Origin: Embleya sp049739465
Lineage (GTDB): Bacteria > Actinomycetota > Actinomycetes > Streptomycetales > Streptomycetaceae
NCBI RefSeq assembly: GCF_049739465.1
Contig: NZ_JBMHHY010000019.1
Span: forward strand, 1-64,000
Length of the DNA stretch: 64,000 nucleotides
Direction: 5' to 3'
The notes below the pieces were generated by a model. It searched no databases. It was given only the letters and a program-made list of their open reading frames with translations, and was not told where the DNA came from. The position numbers and the translations under genes were made by a program. Shown piece after piece: positions 34,903-46,304 of this stretch (positions are counted from its first letter, which is position 1; every line of letters starts with the position of its first letter).

Positions 34903-36117
34903 CTACTTCGCTCCGTGTACGGCGTTATAGAACGCGTTGGGTATGAGGCCGCCGGTTCCCTGATTCTGTGGGAACCAGTACTCCTTCAGGTGCGGAATCT
35001 TGAGGCTCCCCTTGAGGCTCTCGAGGACGGCCAGGCCCTTACCCGAAAGCCGCACACCGTCCCCGAAGACCTTGTTGGCCTTCATGAGACCGCCCCCGAT
35101 GATGCCGCCCTTCTGCGCCGTCAGTTTGAGCGGCGTCAGGGCACCCTGCGCGAATTTCCCGCCGGCCCGCATCGAAGTGACCCCGCCCTTGAGTGCGCCC
35201 AACCCGGGAACCACACCCAGGGCGTCACCGAACAACCGGGGTCCCCATTGCGTCCAACTGCCGCCTCCGCCCGCAGCCAAGGTCGTGGTGTGACCGATGA
35301 GAGCAACACCCGAGAATCCCGTGCCGACTCCCATCAGGGCCACGCCCACCGGCGCTCCGATGCCGGTGGCCGCCAGGAAGATGCCGACCACCTGAAGGCC
35401 CGCGCCGATATCGCCGATCACATCGCAGACCCGGTTGATGACGTCCGCGTTGTCCTTGATCCACTTGCCGACGTGCTTGGCCGCATTCTTCATCTTCTCG
35501 CCGAGGTGGGCGACCCCGCCCTTGATCTTGTCCCACATGCCCGGCTTGTTCGGGGCGCCGGAGGCCGCGTCGCGGATGATCTTCGCGATCTCCTCGGCGA
35601 TGCGATCGTGTTCGTCCTTCAGGCGCTTCGCCTGGTCGATGATCGATTCGAGCGAACCCTGGGCCTTGTTCAGGGCGTCCTGCGCGCCCTTCAGCTTGGC
35701 TTCGGCATCATGCAATGCCGCGTCGGTGTCGAAGTGCTTGCCCGCGAGCAGCAGATCGGGGCTGTCCTTGGCGGAAAGGAGGGCCCGCTTGGCCGCCGCC
35801 GCCTGGGCCTCGAAGTCCTTGGCCTTCGTCTGGAACACGCCGAGCTGGGTCTGCCACGAATGCAGTTGCGCGGATGCTTTGCCGATCGAGTCGCGGCCTT
35901 CGGCCAGGTACTTGGGGATCGGGCCCAGGTTCTCTCCGAACCCCTTGGCCGCGTCCCCTTCCCACATGCCGCTCTTGCCGATCGAGGTCATGACTTCCGA
36001 GGTCTGCTGTAACTGCGTACCGACTCGGGTGAGCGTGTCGACGAGCTTTCCCATGGCCTCGACGTTGCCGGGGGCCGGGTCGAATCCCAGGGCCGGATAA
36101 TCCGCGTCCGTCGTCAT
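34903..36117 (-). CDS. Putative type VII secreted protein with WXG-type head
   Basis: 404 residues. The N-terminal 130 are helical with the hairpin motif GMWEGDAAKGF (WxG) at about 51-61, followed by coiled-coil-like AALHDAEAKLKGAQDALNKA and EEIAKIIRDAASG. The middle (about 235-285) is Gly/Ala-rich and hydrophobic (GLQVVGIFLAATGIGAPVG), a feature of large LXG/WXG toxins that may insert into membranes. The C-terminal 120 residues match no known toxin. Its ATG overlaps the stop of the WXG100-like gene (TAATG). Likely a substrate of a type VII (ESX-like) machine encoded elsewhere. Confidence 0.8.
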   Translation of the reverse strand: MTTDADYPALGFDPAPGNVEAMGKLVDTLTRVGTQLQQTSEVMTSIGKSGMWEGDAAKGFGENLGPIPKYLAEGRDSIGKASAQLHSWQTQLGVFQTKAKDFEAQAAAAKRALLSAKDSPDLLLAGKHFDTDAALHDAEAKLKGAQDALNKAQGSLESIIDQAKRLKDEHDRIAEEIAKIIRDAASGAPNKPGMWDKIKGGVAHLGEKMKNAAKHVGKWIKDNADVINRVCDVIGDIGAGLQVVGIFLAATGIGAPVGVALMGVGTGFSGVALIGHTTTLAAGGGGSWTQWGPRLFGDALGVVPGLGALKGGVTSMRAGGKFAQGALTPLKLTAQKGGIIGGGLMKANKVFGDGVRLSGKGLAVLESLKGSLKIPHLKEYWFPQNQGTGGLIPNAFYNAVHGAK

Positions 36118-36494
36118 TACTTGGCCCCGTTCAAGACGTTCGCTATGTTGCTGTTCGTCTTGCCGGCGATCGGCCCGGCGGCGTTGTTGGCCGGACGACC
36201 ATCCGCAGCTTTCTGCAGCGCGTCGGCAATGCTGTCCTCGACGATCTTGTAGTTGTCCCGGATCGTCCCCAGGACGCCCGTGATACCCGCGGTGTTCTTG
36301 TGGATCAACTCGATACCGTAGGACCACTCGCTCTGGAAATGATCACAGGCGGAATCCAGCGACTTGTGCCCCGTACGACCGGGACCCGTCTCCTTCATGG
36401 CATTCATGGCGGTCTTCATCTCGCCCGCACACGAATCGAGCTTCCTGAACAGATCGTCCATTTCCGCCAGGACGACCTTGAAGGAACCCGACAT
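36117..36494 (-). CDS. WXG100-like small helical protein
   Basis: 125 residues forming two predicted helices joined at the turn around HFQSEWSYGIELIH; starts GSFKVVLAEMDDLFRKLDS. The Trp of the WxG turn is present (EWSYG), although the exact spacing W-x-G is loosened to W-S-Y-G. Small secreted partners of this type travel with larger WXG proteins through type VII systems. ATG 36494 follows AAGGGG. First gene of the four-gene minus-strand cassette. Confidence 0.75.
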   Translation of the reverse strand: MSGSFKVVLAEMDDLFRKLDSCAGEMKTAMNAMKETGPGRTGHKSLDSACDHFQSEWSYGIELIHKNTAGITGVLGTIRDNYKIVEDSIADALQKAADGRPANNAAGPIAGKTNSNIANVLNGAK

Positions 36495-37189
36495 GGCCCG
36501 TCAACCCCTTCGATCATGGGCAAGGCACCCGCGAGTGCCTCGCTCCCCCGTGTACTCGCGCGGAAGTCTCGCTGCGTGCCGAAGTCCGGGTCCGGATCGA
36601 CCCTCGGGTCACCTCTCATCGGCAGACATCCCGCGAGATGACTGCTTTCCTGCTGTTCGGCCGTCGCAACAGAATCGGATTTCCGCGTGCGGCTGCACCA
36701 TAACCGCCGGCGCGTGATCAACTCACTACGGTTTATCGATGATTTACGTGGCGCGACGTTTTGCGGATGAACATCGGATATTGGGTCGATGATCCTGTTT
36801 AACCCGTATCGTCACGCCGGCTGACCCGCTTTCGACACGCTTGCGTACGTCATTCGGGCGCTCGCGCCGGGCGACCGTCGGGGTCCCGGGTCCCGGTCGC
36901 CCCGCTCCCCGGTGAGGCCGCCCAAGTCGGTCTCTCCGGTCGGTTCCGCCACCGCGTGCCCTCGTCGGGGCCGGCGTCACGAGCCGGGGGCGCGGATACC
37001 TTCGGCGGCCCTGTCTCGGGGTGATCGCCGCGCCCGGACCCGGGAGCGGTTCCCGTCCGGGCGCAGCGACGTGTCGGCGCCGGCGCTCGCGCGCGGGGGA
37101 GCCGACGGGTCGGGGCGGTCGGTGCCCCTGGACGAACGGTGGGTGAGCGGCGTTCGCACGGGCACAAGGGGAAGGTTGCTTGTTCCCTG
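36495..37189. other. Promoter side of type VII cassette, otherwise gene-poor
   Basis: 36640-36830 is relatively AT-rich and probably carries the cassette promoter. 36830-37189 is high-GC without a recognisable gene. Confidence 0.35.
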
Positions 37190-37672
37190 GTCGCCAGCGG
37201 GTGACGACCTGCTCGATCCGCTCCCACGCCTGGGCCATGCTCACCGCCGCCGCCACGGCGTCGCCCTCGCTGCCCTCGCCTTCTTCGGCGCCGGCCGCAG
37301 CCCCGGCAGCACGGTGACAGGGGCGTCCATCAGCACCGCGACCGCGTCTTTCACCTTCGCCGCCGCCCGGCGAAGCCTCGGCATCTCCCGCAGCATGGCC
37401 CTGTCGTCCGTGCGCTCCGCGCGGGCCGGCAGTTTGGTCGCCATCAGCACGTCGAACAGCGTCAACGCGTCGTCCACGCTCGCGCCCTCCAGATGCCGCA
37501 CGGTGGCCGGCCGGCGCCGCCGTGTCCAGCCGGAAGAACTCCTCCAGCTCCTGGACGGACGGCTCCTCGGCGAAGCGACCGCAACGGGCAACCTGATCAT
37601 CAGACGGGTACTCAGCAGACACAAACCGTCACGTTGGGCACTCGGCGCCACAACCACCCCACAGGTGATCAA
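37190..37672 (-). pseudogene. Tn3-family transposase remnant (DUF4158 region)
   Basis: Leftward text: DDQVARCGRFAEEPSVQELE-EFFRLDTAA (N-terminal DUF4158 domain), then, after a frame change, GASVDDALTLFDVLMATKLP, MPRLRRAAAKVKDAVAVLMD and finally AQAWERIEQVV. These segments are far apart in an intact Tn3 transposase of about 1000 aa, so large internal deletion plus frameshift has occurred. Confidence 0.65.
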
Positions 37673-37830
37673 CCCGAGACCATCCGATCCCAGGGCAGAA
37701 CGGCGACCGCCTCAGCGTTCGATCCTGGGGGAATACACCAGTCCCACGCCCCACTTGTATGGTCGGAGGCGAGTCCGTCCCAGGACGCGGCCTCGGTGCC
37801 GCTCACGGTGGACGCGACCGGCGAAGCCCG

Positions 37831-39363
37831 TCAGGAGCGGGGCCGGCCGAGGTCGGCGCATACCGCTCCGGCGATGGCGTGGGCCCGCTGGACGATGAAC
37901 GGTATCCCCGAGGTGATGTACAACGTTCCGTGGGTCAAGTCGCCCAGGGCGAACAGCGGTTGGGGTCGGTCGTCTCCCTTGGCGATGAGGCGGTCGGACA
38001 ACGGGTCGATGCGCAGTCCCCCGTGCGGGTCCGCGACCGCCGCGCCCAGGCGGATCAGACTGTCGACGAGGGGCTGCGCGTCAGGGGGGACGGGGTGGAA
38101 GGCGCTGCCGGCGGCGCTGACCACGATGGGGGCCGACTCGGTCCGGCCGTGGGCATGCGCGTCGAATCCGCCGGTGTCGGACGGGGCGATGTGGCGCAGA
38201 CCCGGGAGGACTTCGAGCTGCCCCGAACCGCCGAGTGCCAGGAGGCGCTCGGCGTTGACGCGGGGCATGGGGCAGCAGAGGCTGGAGATCTGCGAGTGGT
38301 ACTCGGCAAGCAGCGCCGACTTGTCCGACTCCGGTAGCAGGTAACAGAGTTCCTGGCCGAAGTCGTGCGCCACCTGGTAGAGCAGGCCCAGCGCGGCGGG
38401 GATTTCGCCGTCCAAGTGCCTACGCAGCCGGGTGAGTGGTGGTTCGCTCGTACGGATCTCGTGGCCCAGGCCGTCGGGGTCGTGTCCGGCTGCCGCGATC
38501 TCGGCACGCGCCAGAGCGAAGAGAGCCGGAGCGCCGTACGAACCCTCGTGCGCCAGCTGCCGGATGCGCGCGCGGGTGAGCTCGGTAAGGGTGCGGGGAC
38601 GAGCGGGCACGGCGGGCCGGACGGTGGGAAGGAGCCCGTGCCGGGAGGCGAGCAGGATCCTGCCGCGGTGCCCGTGGGCGGCCAGGGCCACGGTCACGTC
38701 CGTGGCGGTGAGCCCGGTTCCGATGACCACCACGTCCCGGTCCGGTGGGATGCCGGCGAGGCCGGTGGATGTGGGGTAGGGCGCCCCGACGAATCCGGGT
38801 CGGCCGTACAGTCCGAACGGATCACTCTGCCCCTGGCCGCCGACGCAGAGGACAACTGTCGTGCAGGGGACGGCGATTCGCGCGGTGGTGACGATGGCTC
38901 CGCGACGGGCGATCCCGATGTCGCGGACCTTCTGGTTGACGATCCGGACCTCCCAGTTGCGTTCGCGAAGCCTGCCGATGGCGGCCTCGGCTTCGGCGAC
39001 GAGGTAGCCGCCGAAGTGCGCTCTGGGCATGTACCACCCGCCGGTGTCCCGGGTTGGTTCGCCGAACTGTGCTCTGGCCCAGCGGCCGGCGTGCTCGGGG
39101 TCGCCGGCGTGGATGGACATCTCCGATATCGGAGCATTGGCGAGGATCTCCGGGCCGTCCTCCTGGTACACCCGGCCGCGCCAGAGGCGGTCGTCGGGCT
39201 CGAAGACGACGATCGTGCGGCGGCCTTCGAGCGTGGCGGGCAGCTGGTGCGACAGTCCGACCAGCAGACAGGCGGCGGCCGTGCCACCGCCGATGACGGC
39301 GATGTCGGACGGCGCGACCCGTGCGGGCGCCCGTGGCACGCTGCCGGATTGGGCTGAAATCAT
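37831..39363 (-). CDS. FAD/NAD(P)-binding oxidoreductase
   Basis: 510 residues, full length for the FAD/NAD(P)-binding (NAD_binding_9-type) family. FAD-binding motif IAVIGGGTAAACLLVG at 21-36, a second dinucleotide motif VVVIGTGLTATDVTVAL near the middle, and the C-terminal FAD-contact region PLFALGDLTHGTLYITSGIP. ATG 39363 follows GGAGAGG with 7-base spacing. Divergent from the aminotransferase operon across 399 bp, so probably part of one cluster. It could oxidise or N-hydroxylate an amino-acid-derived intermediate, but the substrate is unknown. Confidence 0.85.
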   Translation of the reverse strand: MISAQSGSVPRAPARVAPSDIAVIGGGTAAACLLVGLSHQLPATLEGRRTIVVFEPDDRLWRGRVYQEDGPEILANAPISEMSIHAGDPEHAGRWARAQFGEPTRDTGGWYMPRAHFGGYLVAEAEAAIGRLRERNWEVRIVNQKVRDIGIARRGAIVTTARIAVPCTTVVLCVGGQGQSDPFGLYGRPGFVGAPYPTSTGLAGIPPDRDVVVIGTGLTATDVTVALAAHGHRGRILLASRHGLLPTVRPAVPARPRTLTELTRARIRQLAHEGSYGAPALFALARAEIAAAGHDPDGLGHEIRTSEPPLTRLRRHLDGEIPAALGLLYQVAHDFGQELCYLLPESDKSALLAEYHSQISSLCCPMPRVNAERLLALGGSGQLEVLPGLRHIAPSDTGGFDAHAHGRTESAPIVVSAAGSAFHPVPPDAQPLVDSLIRLGAAVADPHGGLRIDPLSDRLIAKGDDRPQPLFALGDLTHGTLYITSGIPFIVQRAHAIAGAVCADLGRPRS

Positions 39364-39726
39364 GACCCGCCTCTCCGAAGGTGTAACCGCTCAGCCGAGT
39401 TGGCCCAGGTCCGGATCAAGATTTTCTCTGCACCCGGGGACCGCGGCCCTGGTATCCACGAAACTCACTCTGGGTATCCCAGTTCGGTCCGGTCAAGAGG
39501 GAAGTCAAATTTTGTGGCGAGCAGCCGGGCAATGATCTCCGCCCTGCCGATCACATTCCCCGCCCACCGACGGAAAGATCCTGCGGTGCCGTTGGAACGA
39601 GAGGCGGCGCAGCGGCCCTGAAGTGGCCATTCACTGCCATTGGGGCCTATTTCAAAAAGGCAGGTACTTCCATTCCCACCGCCCCCTCCCGTTCTGAATT
39701 CCGGGCACCCTGCCACAGAAACCCTC
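39364..39726. other. Divergent intergenic region
   Basis: Separates the FAD protein from the aminotransferase gene. Less GC-rich at 39410-39720. Holds the promoters of both; no further gene recognised. Confidence 0.4.
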
Positions 39727-39762
39727 TTGACACGACCGGGCGACCTGCTCACAGTGGGATTC
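39727..39762 (+). promoter_or_regulatory. Promoter giving a probably leaderless aminotransferase mRNA
   Basis: A perfect -35 box TTGACA (39727-39732) is 17 bp from a -10-like CACAGT (39750-39755). The expected start of transcription, about 7 bases later, coincides with the ATG at 39763, which has no real ribosome-binding site. A leaderless transcript is likely. Confidence 0.5.
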
Positions 39763-40848
39763 ATGGACATCAAAGCCGAAGATCTGATTAGAAAATCAAT
39801 TCTTGATCCAGGCTCGGACAATGATTTCTACCCACGCCCCGAGAGCCGCGGGCTGATCAATCTCCGCTTCAACGAGAACATGTCCGGCGGACCGTGGCTC
39901 CGCTATCCCGACGACGGAGTCGACGCGCTGATCCACCACTACGCCGCTGCCCTGGAGGCGTTGGATCCGGCCCCCGTGCGGACGCCGCACCCGGGCGAGT
40001 GGGACCGGACGAGAATTCTGATCACCCGTGGTGCGATCGACGCGCTCGACCTGGTGATAGCGACCTTCTTCGAGCCGGGCGTCGACCAACTGGTCGTGAC
40101 ACCACCCCACTTCGAGTACTTCGACCGGCTGGCGGCACTGCACGGCGTCGCCCGGCGAGCCGTACCGCTCGGCGGCCCGCGCCACGACCGCCTCGACGTC
40201 GACCGGTTGGCGGCTCTGCCGGTCAAGGGCGTGCTGCTGTGCAACCCGAACAACCCGTCCAGCACCATGCTCGATCCCGGTGACCTCGACCGGCTCCTGG
40301 AGCGCTTCGCGGGCCTGGTCGTCATCGACGAGGCGTACATCGAGGTGTCCGGACGCTCCTCGCACCGCCACCTGCTGGCGGAGCACCCCAATCTTGTCGT
40401 GGTGCGCTCGATGTCCAAAGGGCTCGGCATGGCGGGCCTGCGACTGGGAGCCGTACTGGCCGACCCGGTCCTGGTGTCGGCGCTGCGCGCCGCCCGGTCG
40501 CCCTTCGCCGTGCCGACTCCCGTGCTGGACTGCGCGGTCCGGGAACTGGCCGACGTCTCGGCGCTGCGCCGCCGCATAGCGGGCTTCATGGCCGAACGAG
40601 CGTGGCTCGCAGCCGAGTTGGCCCGCATCCCGAAGGTCGCCGAGGTCTTCGCCGACGCGGCGTTCGTCACGATCGGGATCTCGGACGCGCCCGGCACGGC
40701 GGCGCTGCTCGGCCGCGCGGGCTTCGACATCGTCGCCGAGCCCGGCGGCTGGCGCGACCACCTGCGGATGTCCGTGGGCTCACGGCAGGACAACACCCGA
40801 CTCGTCGCGGCACTGGACGCGGGCAGCACGGCCGGACCCCCGACGTAA
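39763..40848 (+). CDS. PLP-dependent aminotransferase, HisC-like (class I/II)
   Basis: 361 residues. Starts DIKAEDLIRKSILDPG, with the HisC-like INLRFNENMSGG, then LLCNPNNPSST (substrate-loop PNNP), VVIDEAYIEVSG (Asp/Tyr contacting PLP) and the Schiff-base Lys219 in RSMSKGLGMAGLRLG. Such enzymes transaminate or decarboxylate amino acids and phospho-amino acids. First gene of an operon with the cupin-diiron oxidase (39 bp later) and the ligase. ATG 39763 is supported by the promoter placed exactly before it. The substrate cannot be deduced; biosynthesis of a small amino-acid-derived metabolite is inferred. Confidence 0.88.
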   Translation: MDIKAEDLIRKSILDPGSDNDFYPRPESRGLINLRFNENMSGGPWLRYPDDGVDALIHHYAAALEALDPAPVRTPHPGEWDRTRILITRGAIDALDLVIATFFEPGVDQLVVTPPHFEYFDRLAALHGVARRAVPLGGPRHDRLDVDRLAALPVKGVLLCNPNNPSSTMLDPGDLDRLLERFAGLVVIDEAYIEVSGRSSHRHLLAEHPNLVVVRSMSKGLGMAGLRLGAVLADPVLVSALRAARSPFAVPTPVLDCAVRELADVSALRRRIAGFMAERAWLAAELARIPKVAEVFADAAFVTIGISDAPGTAALLGRAGFDIVAEPGGWRDHLRMSVGSRQDNTRLVAALDAGSTAGPPT

Positions 40849-40887
40849 TCCACTCCACCGACCCACCCTGACCCGAAAGGGCGAACC

Positions 40888-41970
40888 ATGAACGACCAGC
40901 CCAACCAGACGGCCCCCCGGTCCCCCACCCACGTCACCACCGTCGGCCGCGAACAGATCCGCGCGGTCTCCACCGTCGAGGCCGGCGGCGAGACCCACCA
41001 CCTCGGCGAGCAGCGCGACTTCCGGCGCAACGAGGACCTAGCCGGATTCGTCCCCCAGCAGGGCCGGCTCTCGCTGGCCTGGGTCCGTCTGCACGACGGC
41101 GAGCGACTGGACCTCCACGAGCACCCGACGAAGTCGATGATCCTGGTCTGTAAGGGCTCCGTCCGCCTGATCGGCGACCGCGAGGAGACCCTGCACGAGG
41201 GCGACACGGTGTGCGTCCCGGTCGGCTCCCGGCACGGCTTCGAGACCGTCGCCGGCCAGGACTTCCACGGCCTCTCCGTACAGTTCGAGGGAGCCGGCCT
41301 CTACGAGGACGAGGCCGGGCCCCGGGTCCGCTTCACCGAGCAGGCCCAGGCCTCGCTCGCGCAGCTCGATGAGCTGAACCAGGAACGGCTGCGCCGCTTC
41401 TCCGGCCACCGCTTCTTCAAGCCCTTCGACGATGGCAGCGTCGGGCACGACGCCGCACTGCGCGCCCGCTTCGTCGCGGTGCTCTACGTATGGTCCGTCT
41501 ACTTCCAGCGCATGCTCTACGCGCGGCAGGCGCTCTGCACCGACCCCCAACTGCGCGAGACCTACGCCGCGCACCTGCGCGAGGAGTTCGGCCACGACGT
41601 GCTGCTGCGCGAGCACCACGGCGTCAACGCCGAGGTCTACGACCCGATCCTGGAGGCGGTCGGAAACTGGTACGTCATGCAGATGCACGGCGCCAACGAG
41701 GCCGCCAAGATCGTGATCGTGCACATGGTCATCGAGACCGGTTGCCAGGTCTTCGGCGAACGCACCGGCCCGGCCTTCCCCGTCGAGGCCAAGGCCGACT
41801 CGTACTTCGACCTGCACGCGGCCGTGGACGAGGACCACCGCGCGATCGGCCGTAACTACCTGCGCACCCGCTCCCCCGCCGAGTACCCCGAGCTGATGCG
41901 CGTCAGCGAACAGGCGTGGGACCAGTTCGACCTGCTCTTCGAGCGGATCGCCGCCTACATGACGAACTGA
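40888..41970 (+). CDS. Cupin / haem-oxygenase-like diiron oxidase fusion
   Basis: 360 residues in two domains. Residues 55-135 are a cupin: LHEHPTKSMILVCKGSVRLI with His77 and His79, then VPVGSRHGF with His116. Residues 150-360 look like the haem-oxygenase-like diiron oxidase (HDO) fold: EEFGHD (Glu232 or Glu233, His236), Glu283 in VIETGCQVFG and the HxxxDxxH motif His310-Asp314-His317. HDO enzymes such as SznF, UndA and BesC perform N-oxygenation or C-C cleavage; SznF also joins an HDO with a cupin, but in the other order. ATG 40888 follows GAAAGGG. Between an aminotransferase and an acyl-CoA-synthetase-like gene, so probably a tailoring oxidase. Confidence 0.85.
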   Translation: MNDQPNQTAPRSPTHVTTVGREQIRAVSTVEAGGETHHLGEQRDFRRNEDLAGFVPQQGRLSLAWVRLHDGERLDLHEHPTKSMILVCKGSVRLIGDREETLHEGDTVCVPVGSRHGFETVAGQDFHGLSVQFEGAGLYEDEAGPRVRFTEQAQASLAQLDELNQERLRRFSGHRFFKPFDDGSVGHDAALRARFVAVLYVWSVYFQRMLYARQALCTDPQLRETYAAHLREEFGHDVLLREHHGVNAEVYDPILEAVGNWYVMQMHGANEAAKIVIVHMVIETGCQVFGERTGPAFPVEAKADSYFDLHAAVDEDHRAIGRNYLRTRSPAEYPELMRVSEQAWDQFDLLFERIAAYMTN

Positions 41971-42007
41971 CGGACTGACTGACGGACCGACGAACGCACA
42001 GGCGGAC

Positions 42008-42045
42008 AGGGGCGACCGGCCCGACGAACGCGACCGGCCGCCCCT
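42008..42045 (+). terminator. Imperfect hairpin between oxidase and ligase genes
   Basis: 12-bp arms AGGGGCGACCGG and CCGGCCGCCCCT (one mismatch) flank a 14-base loop in the 162-bp gap after the cupin-HDO gene. It may attenuate transcription into the ligase gene. GACG/GACT-type tetranucleotide repeats precede it at 41968-41998. Confidence 0.4.
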
Positions 42046-42132
42046 CGCGGACCGACCGCCACCGCACCGGGACCCGACCTACGCACCACCGGCACAGCGA
42101 CCGACACTCCCGAAGCCGAGGCGGGCAACACC

Positions 42133-43989
<1,857 letters not shown>

Positions 43990-44126
43990 GAATACCTCCG
44001 CCCACCTACGGTGCAGCCAAGTTCCTCGACTGTTTGCATGCATTTGGTCACCGGGGCGTCGACTACCCGCCGGACGACGAACTCGCGGCCCGTGCCGAGA
44101 ACACCCGAAAGGCGCGTCAATTTCAG

Positions 44127-44150
44127 GTTGACGATTGACGGATCGTCAAC
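44127..44150. promoter_or_regulatory. Inverted repeat, possible operator or element end
   Basis: Perfect 9-bp arms GTTGACGAT and ATCGTCAAC with a 6-base loop, directly beside an ISL3 remnant. It could be an operator or part of a transposon end. A short minus-strand frame crosses it (43977-44213) but no product is recognised. Confidence 0.4.
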
Positions 44151-44310
44151 GTACGAGGACACGCCCCGTCCGGGTCGTCGGATCGCCACCGTGTCGTTGG
44201 CGGGTGATGGCACAGAAGTCGCGGGCCGGATCGCAAGCCGTGTGCAGGTCCGGGCATGCGTTGAGGACCTGGTCGAGTTGGGCTTGTTCGACGCTGGTCA
44301 GGCCGCCGAC
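44146..44310 (-). pseudogene. ISL3-family transposase fragment (left of beta-helix gene)
   Basis: About 50 codons read LTSVEQAQLDQVLNACPDLH, TACDPARDFCAITRQRHGGD, the linker between ISL3 catalytic and C-terminal parts. A related fragment of the same region lies at 46305-46605, also on the minus strand, so the secreted beta-helix gene is enclosed by the two. The stretch 44311-44763 between this fragment and that gene holds nothing else recognisable. Confidence 0.65.
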
Positions 44311-44763
44311 TGCCCGCGGTTCGTCCCCGTGCTCGAGGGAATACGGGTCCGCGGACCCGCCAGGCGTCCCCGCACCCGGCCCGACACGGTCGCCGGGGAC
44401 AAGGCCCACTCGTCCCGCGGCAACCGCCTCCCCCCGCGGAAACGCGGCATCGAGGCGGTCATCCCGGAGACGAGGGACCAGGCCGCCAACCGGAAGAGGA
44501 AGGGCAGCAGGGGCGCGCGGCCCGTCGACCTGATCGAAGGGCGGGTTCGCGAGTTGCTCCTCGAACTCCGCACGCTCCTTCGGACCCAGTCGCCCACGAA
44601 TCCTCGCGATCGTCGCCGGCCCACCGTCCACCATGACGGGGTGTTTTCGGCCGTCCCGGGCGAAGTCGCCTGGCCCGAAACCGCGTTGGCGGGGCCCGGG
44701 CCCGGTGGCACGATGAGCGGCGCCATGCACCATCCGTGAGCACGTGATCACGAGGAGATCCGT

Positions 44764-46230
44764 GTGAAGCCCAGGACCTTGACCCTGCTCGTCGCCGCGA
44801 CCACCGCCGGTGCGACCCTCGCCGCGCCCGTCGCGGCCGCCGGCCCGACCGCCGGCGACCCCACACCCGCACCCGTGACGATCGCCGTGCCGTGCGACGC
44901 CGCCGCCCCCGGCGAGGCGATCACCACCGCGAACACCCACCCCGGCAGCACCCTGACCCTGGCCGCGGGCTGCACCTACCGACTGAAGACCCCCTTGCCC
45001 GCGCTCACCGCCGCCGTGACGATCCACGGCGCCGGCGCGACCCTCGCCCGCGCCCACGACGCACCCGACTTCCGGATCCTGCGCGTCGACGGCGTCGCCG
45101 TCGACCTGTCCGACCTCACGGTGACCGGCGGCCGGGCCGAAACCGGCACCGACGGCGGCGGCATCCTCACCACCGGGGCCCTGACCCTGACCCGCGTCGT
45201 GATCCGCGACAACCGGGCCGGCGACGGCGCACCCGATCACGACGGGGGCTCCGGCGGCGGCATCGCCGCCCCGAAGCCCGGATCCGTGACCGCCACCGAC
45301 ACCCAGGTGATCGGCAACGCCGCGGGCACCAGTGGGGCGCACATCTCCGTGCGGAGCGCGGCCCCGCAGGGCGGGCGGGGCGGGGGCATCTCCATCGTGC
45401 GCAGCACGCTGACGCTGGTGCGCGGCACGGTTGCGGGCAACCGGTCCGGAGACGGCGGACTCGGCGTGGACGTTGCGGATCCCGCATGGGCCTCCCTCGC
45501 GGGCGACGGCGGGTTCGGCGGCGGCATCGCCATGGTCGGGGGGCGGGGCACCGTCTCGGACAGCAGGATCTGTGGCAACACCGCCGGGAACGGCGGGACG
45601 GGGGGCACCGTCACGGCCGGACACGACGGGTACGGGGGCTACGGCGGGGGCGGCGGCAGCGGCGGCGGCATCGCTCTGCACAGCGCCAGGCTCACGCTCG
45701 CCGGCACCGCGGTCTGCCTCAACGCCGCGGGCGACGGCGGACCGGGCGGACCCGGCGTGCTGCATCGGGGACTCTCCGGATGGAACGCGCCCGGCGGCGG
45801 TATCGACGTCGGCTCCGGGACGCTGGTCGTCACCGGGGGTTCGATCGTCGGCAACCGCACCGGGCACGCCCACGATGCCCCCGGGGCCCCGGACGGCGGC
45901 GGGATCACGAACAGGGAGGGCAACCTGACCCTCACCGGCACCGCGATCGTCGGCAACCGCAGCACCCTGGACGGCGGCGGCATCGCCCAGGACTCGACTC
46001 GGCGGCACCCGGCGGACATGAACGTCACCGACACCACGATCGCCGACAACGTGGCCGGCGGCACCGGTGGCGGCATCTTCGCGTCCGGAACCAACGGCAC
46101 CGGCACATTGACCACGAGCACCGTCACCGGCAACACCGCCCGCACGTGCGGCGGCATCGCTGTAGGCCCGCACGTCGACCTGAAACGCGATCGCGTCATC
46201 GATCGGGGGAACCACCCGGACGACTGCTGA
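44764..46230 (+). CDS. Secreted right-handed parallel beta-helix protein
   Basis: 488 residues. GTG 44764 follows ACGAGGAGAT. Signal peptide at 1-26 (KPRTLTLLVAATTAGATLAA, cleavage near VAAAGP). The mature protein is built from short Gly-rich turns: GGGILTTGALTLTRVVIRDN, GGGISIVRSTLTLVRGTVAG, GGGIAMVGGRGTVSDSRICG, GGGIALHSARLTLAGTAVCL, GGGITNREGNLTLTGTAIVG and GGGIAQDSTRR. This GGGI-x(10-14)-NxA/G repeat is the CSLREA/polymorphic-outer-membrane-like beta-helix of exported polysaccharide-binding or adhesive proteins. No catalytic signature is obvious. It ends with a lone Cys. Flanked on both sides by ISL3 fragments. Confidence 0.85.
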   Translation: MKPRTLTLLVAATTAGATLAAPVAAAGPTAGDPTPAPVTIAVPCDAAAPGEAITTANTHPGSTLTLAAGCTYRLKTPLPALTAAVTIHGAGATLARAHDAPDFRILRVDGVAVDLSDLTVTGGRAETGTDGGGILTTGALTLTRVVIRDNRAGDGAPDHDGGSGGGIAAPKPGSVTATDTQVIGNAAGTSGAHISVRSAAPQGGRGGGISIVRSTLTLVRGTVAGNRSGDGGLGVDVADPAWASLAGDGGFGGGIAMVGGRGTVSDSRICGNTAGNGGTGGTVTAGHDGYGGYGGGGGSGGGIALHSARLTLAGTAVCLNAAGDGGPGGPGVLHRGLSGWNAPGGGIDVGSGTLVVTGGSIVGNRTGHAHDAPGAPDGGGITNREGNLTLTGTAIVGNRSTLDGGGIAQDSTRRHPADMNVTDTTIADNVAGGTGGGIFASGTNGTGTLTTSTVTGNTARTCGGIAVGPHVDLKRDRVIDRGNHPDDC

Positions 46231-46304
46231 CACCGGTCGCCGAAGGCCGCCCGAAGACGCGCCCCGCCACCGGACCCGGCCGGGGCGCGGTCGCGCGGGC
46301 GGAC

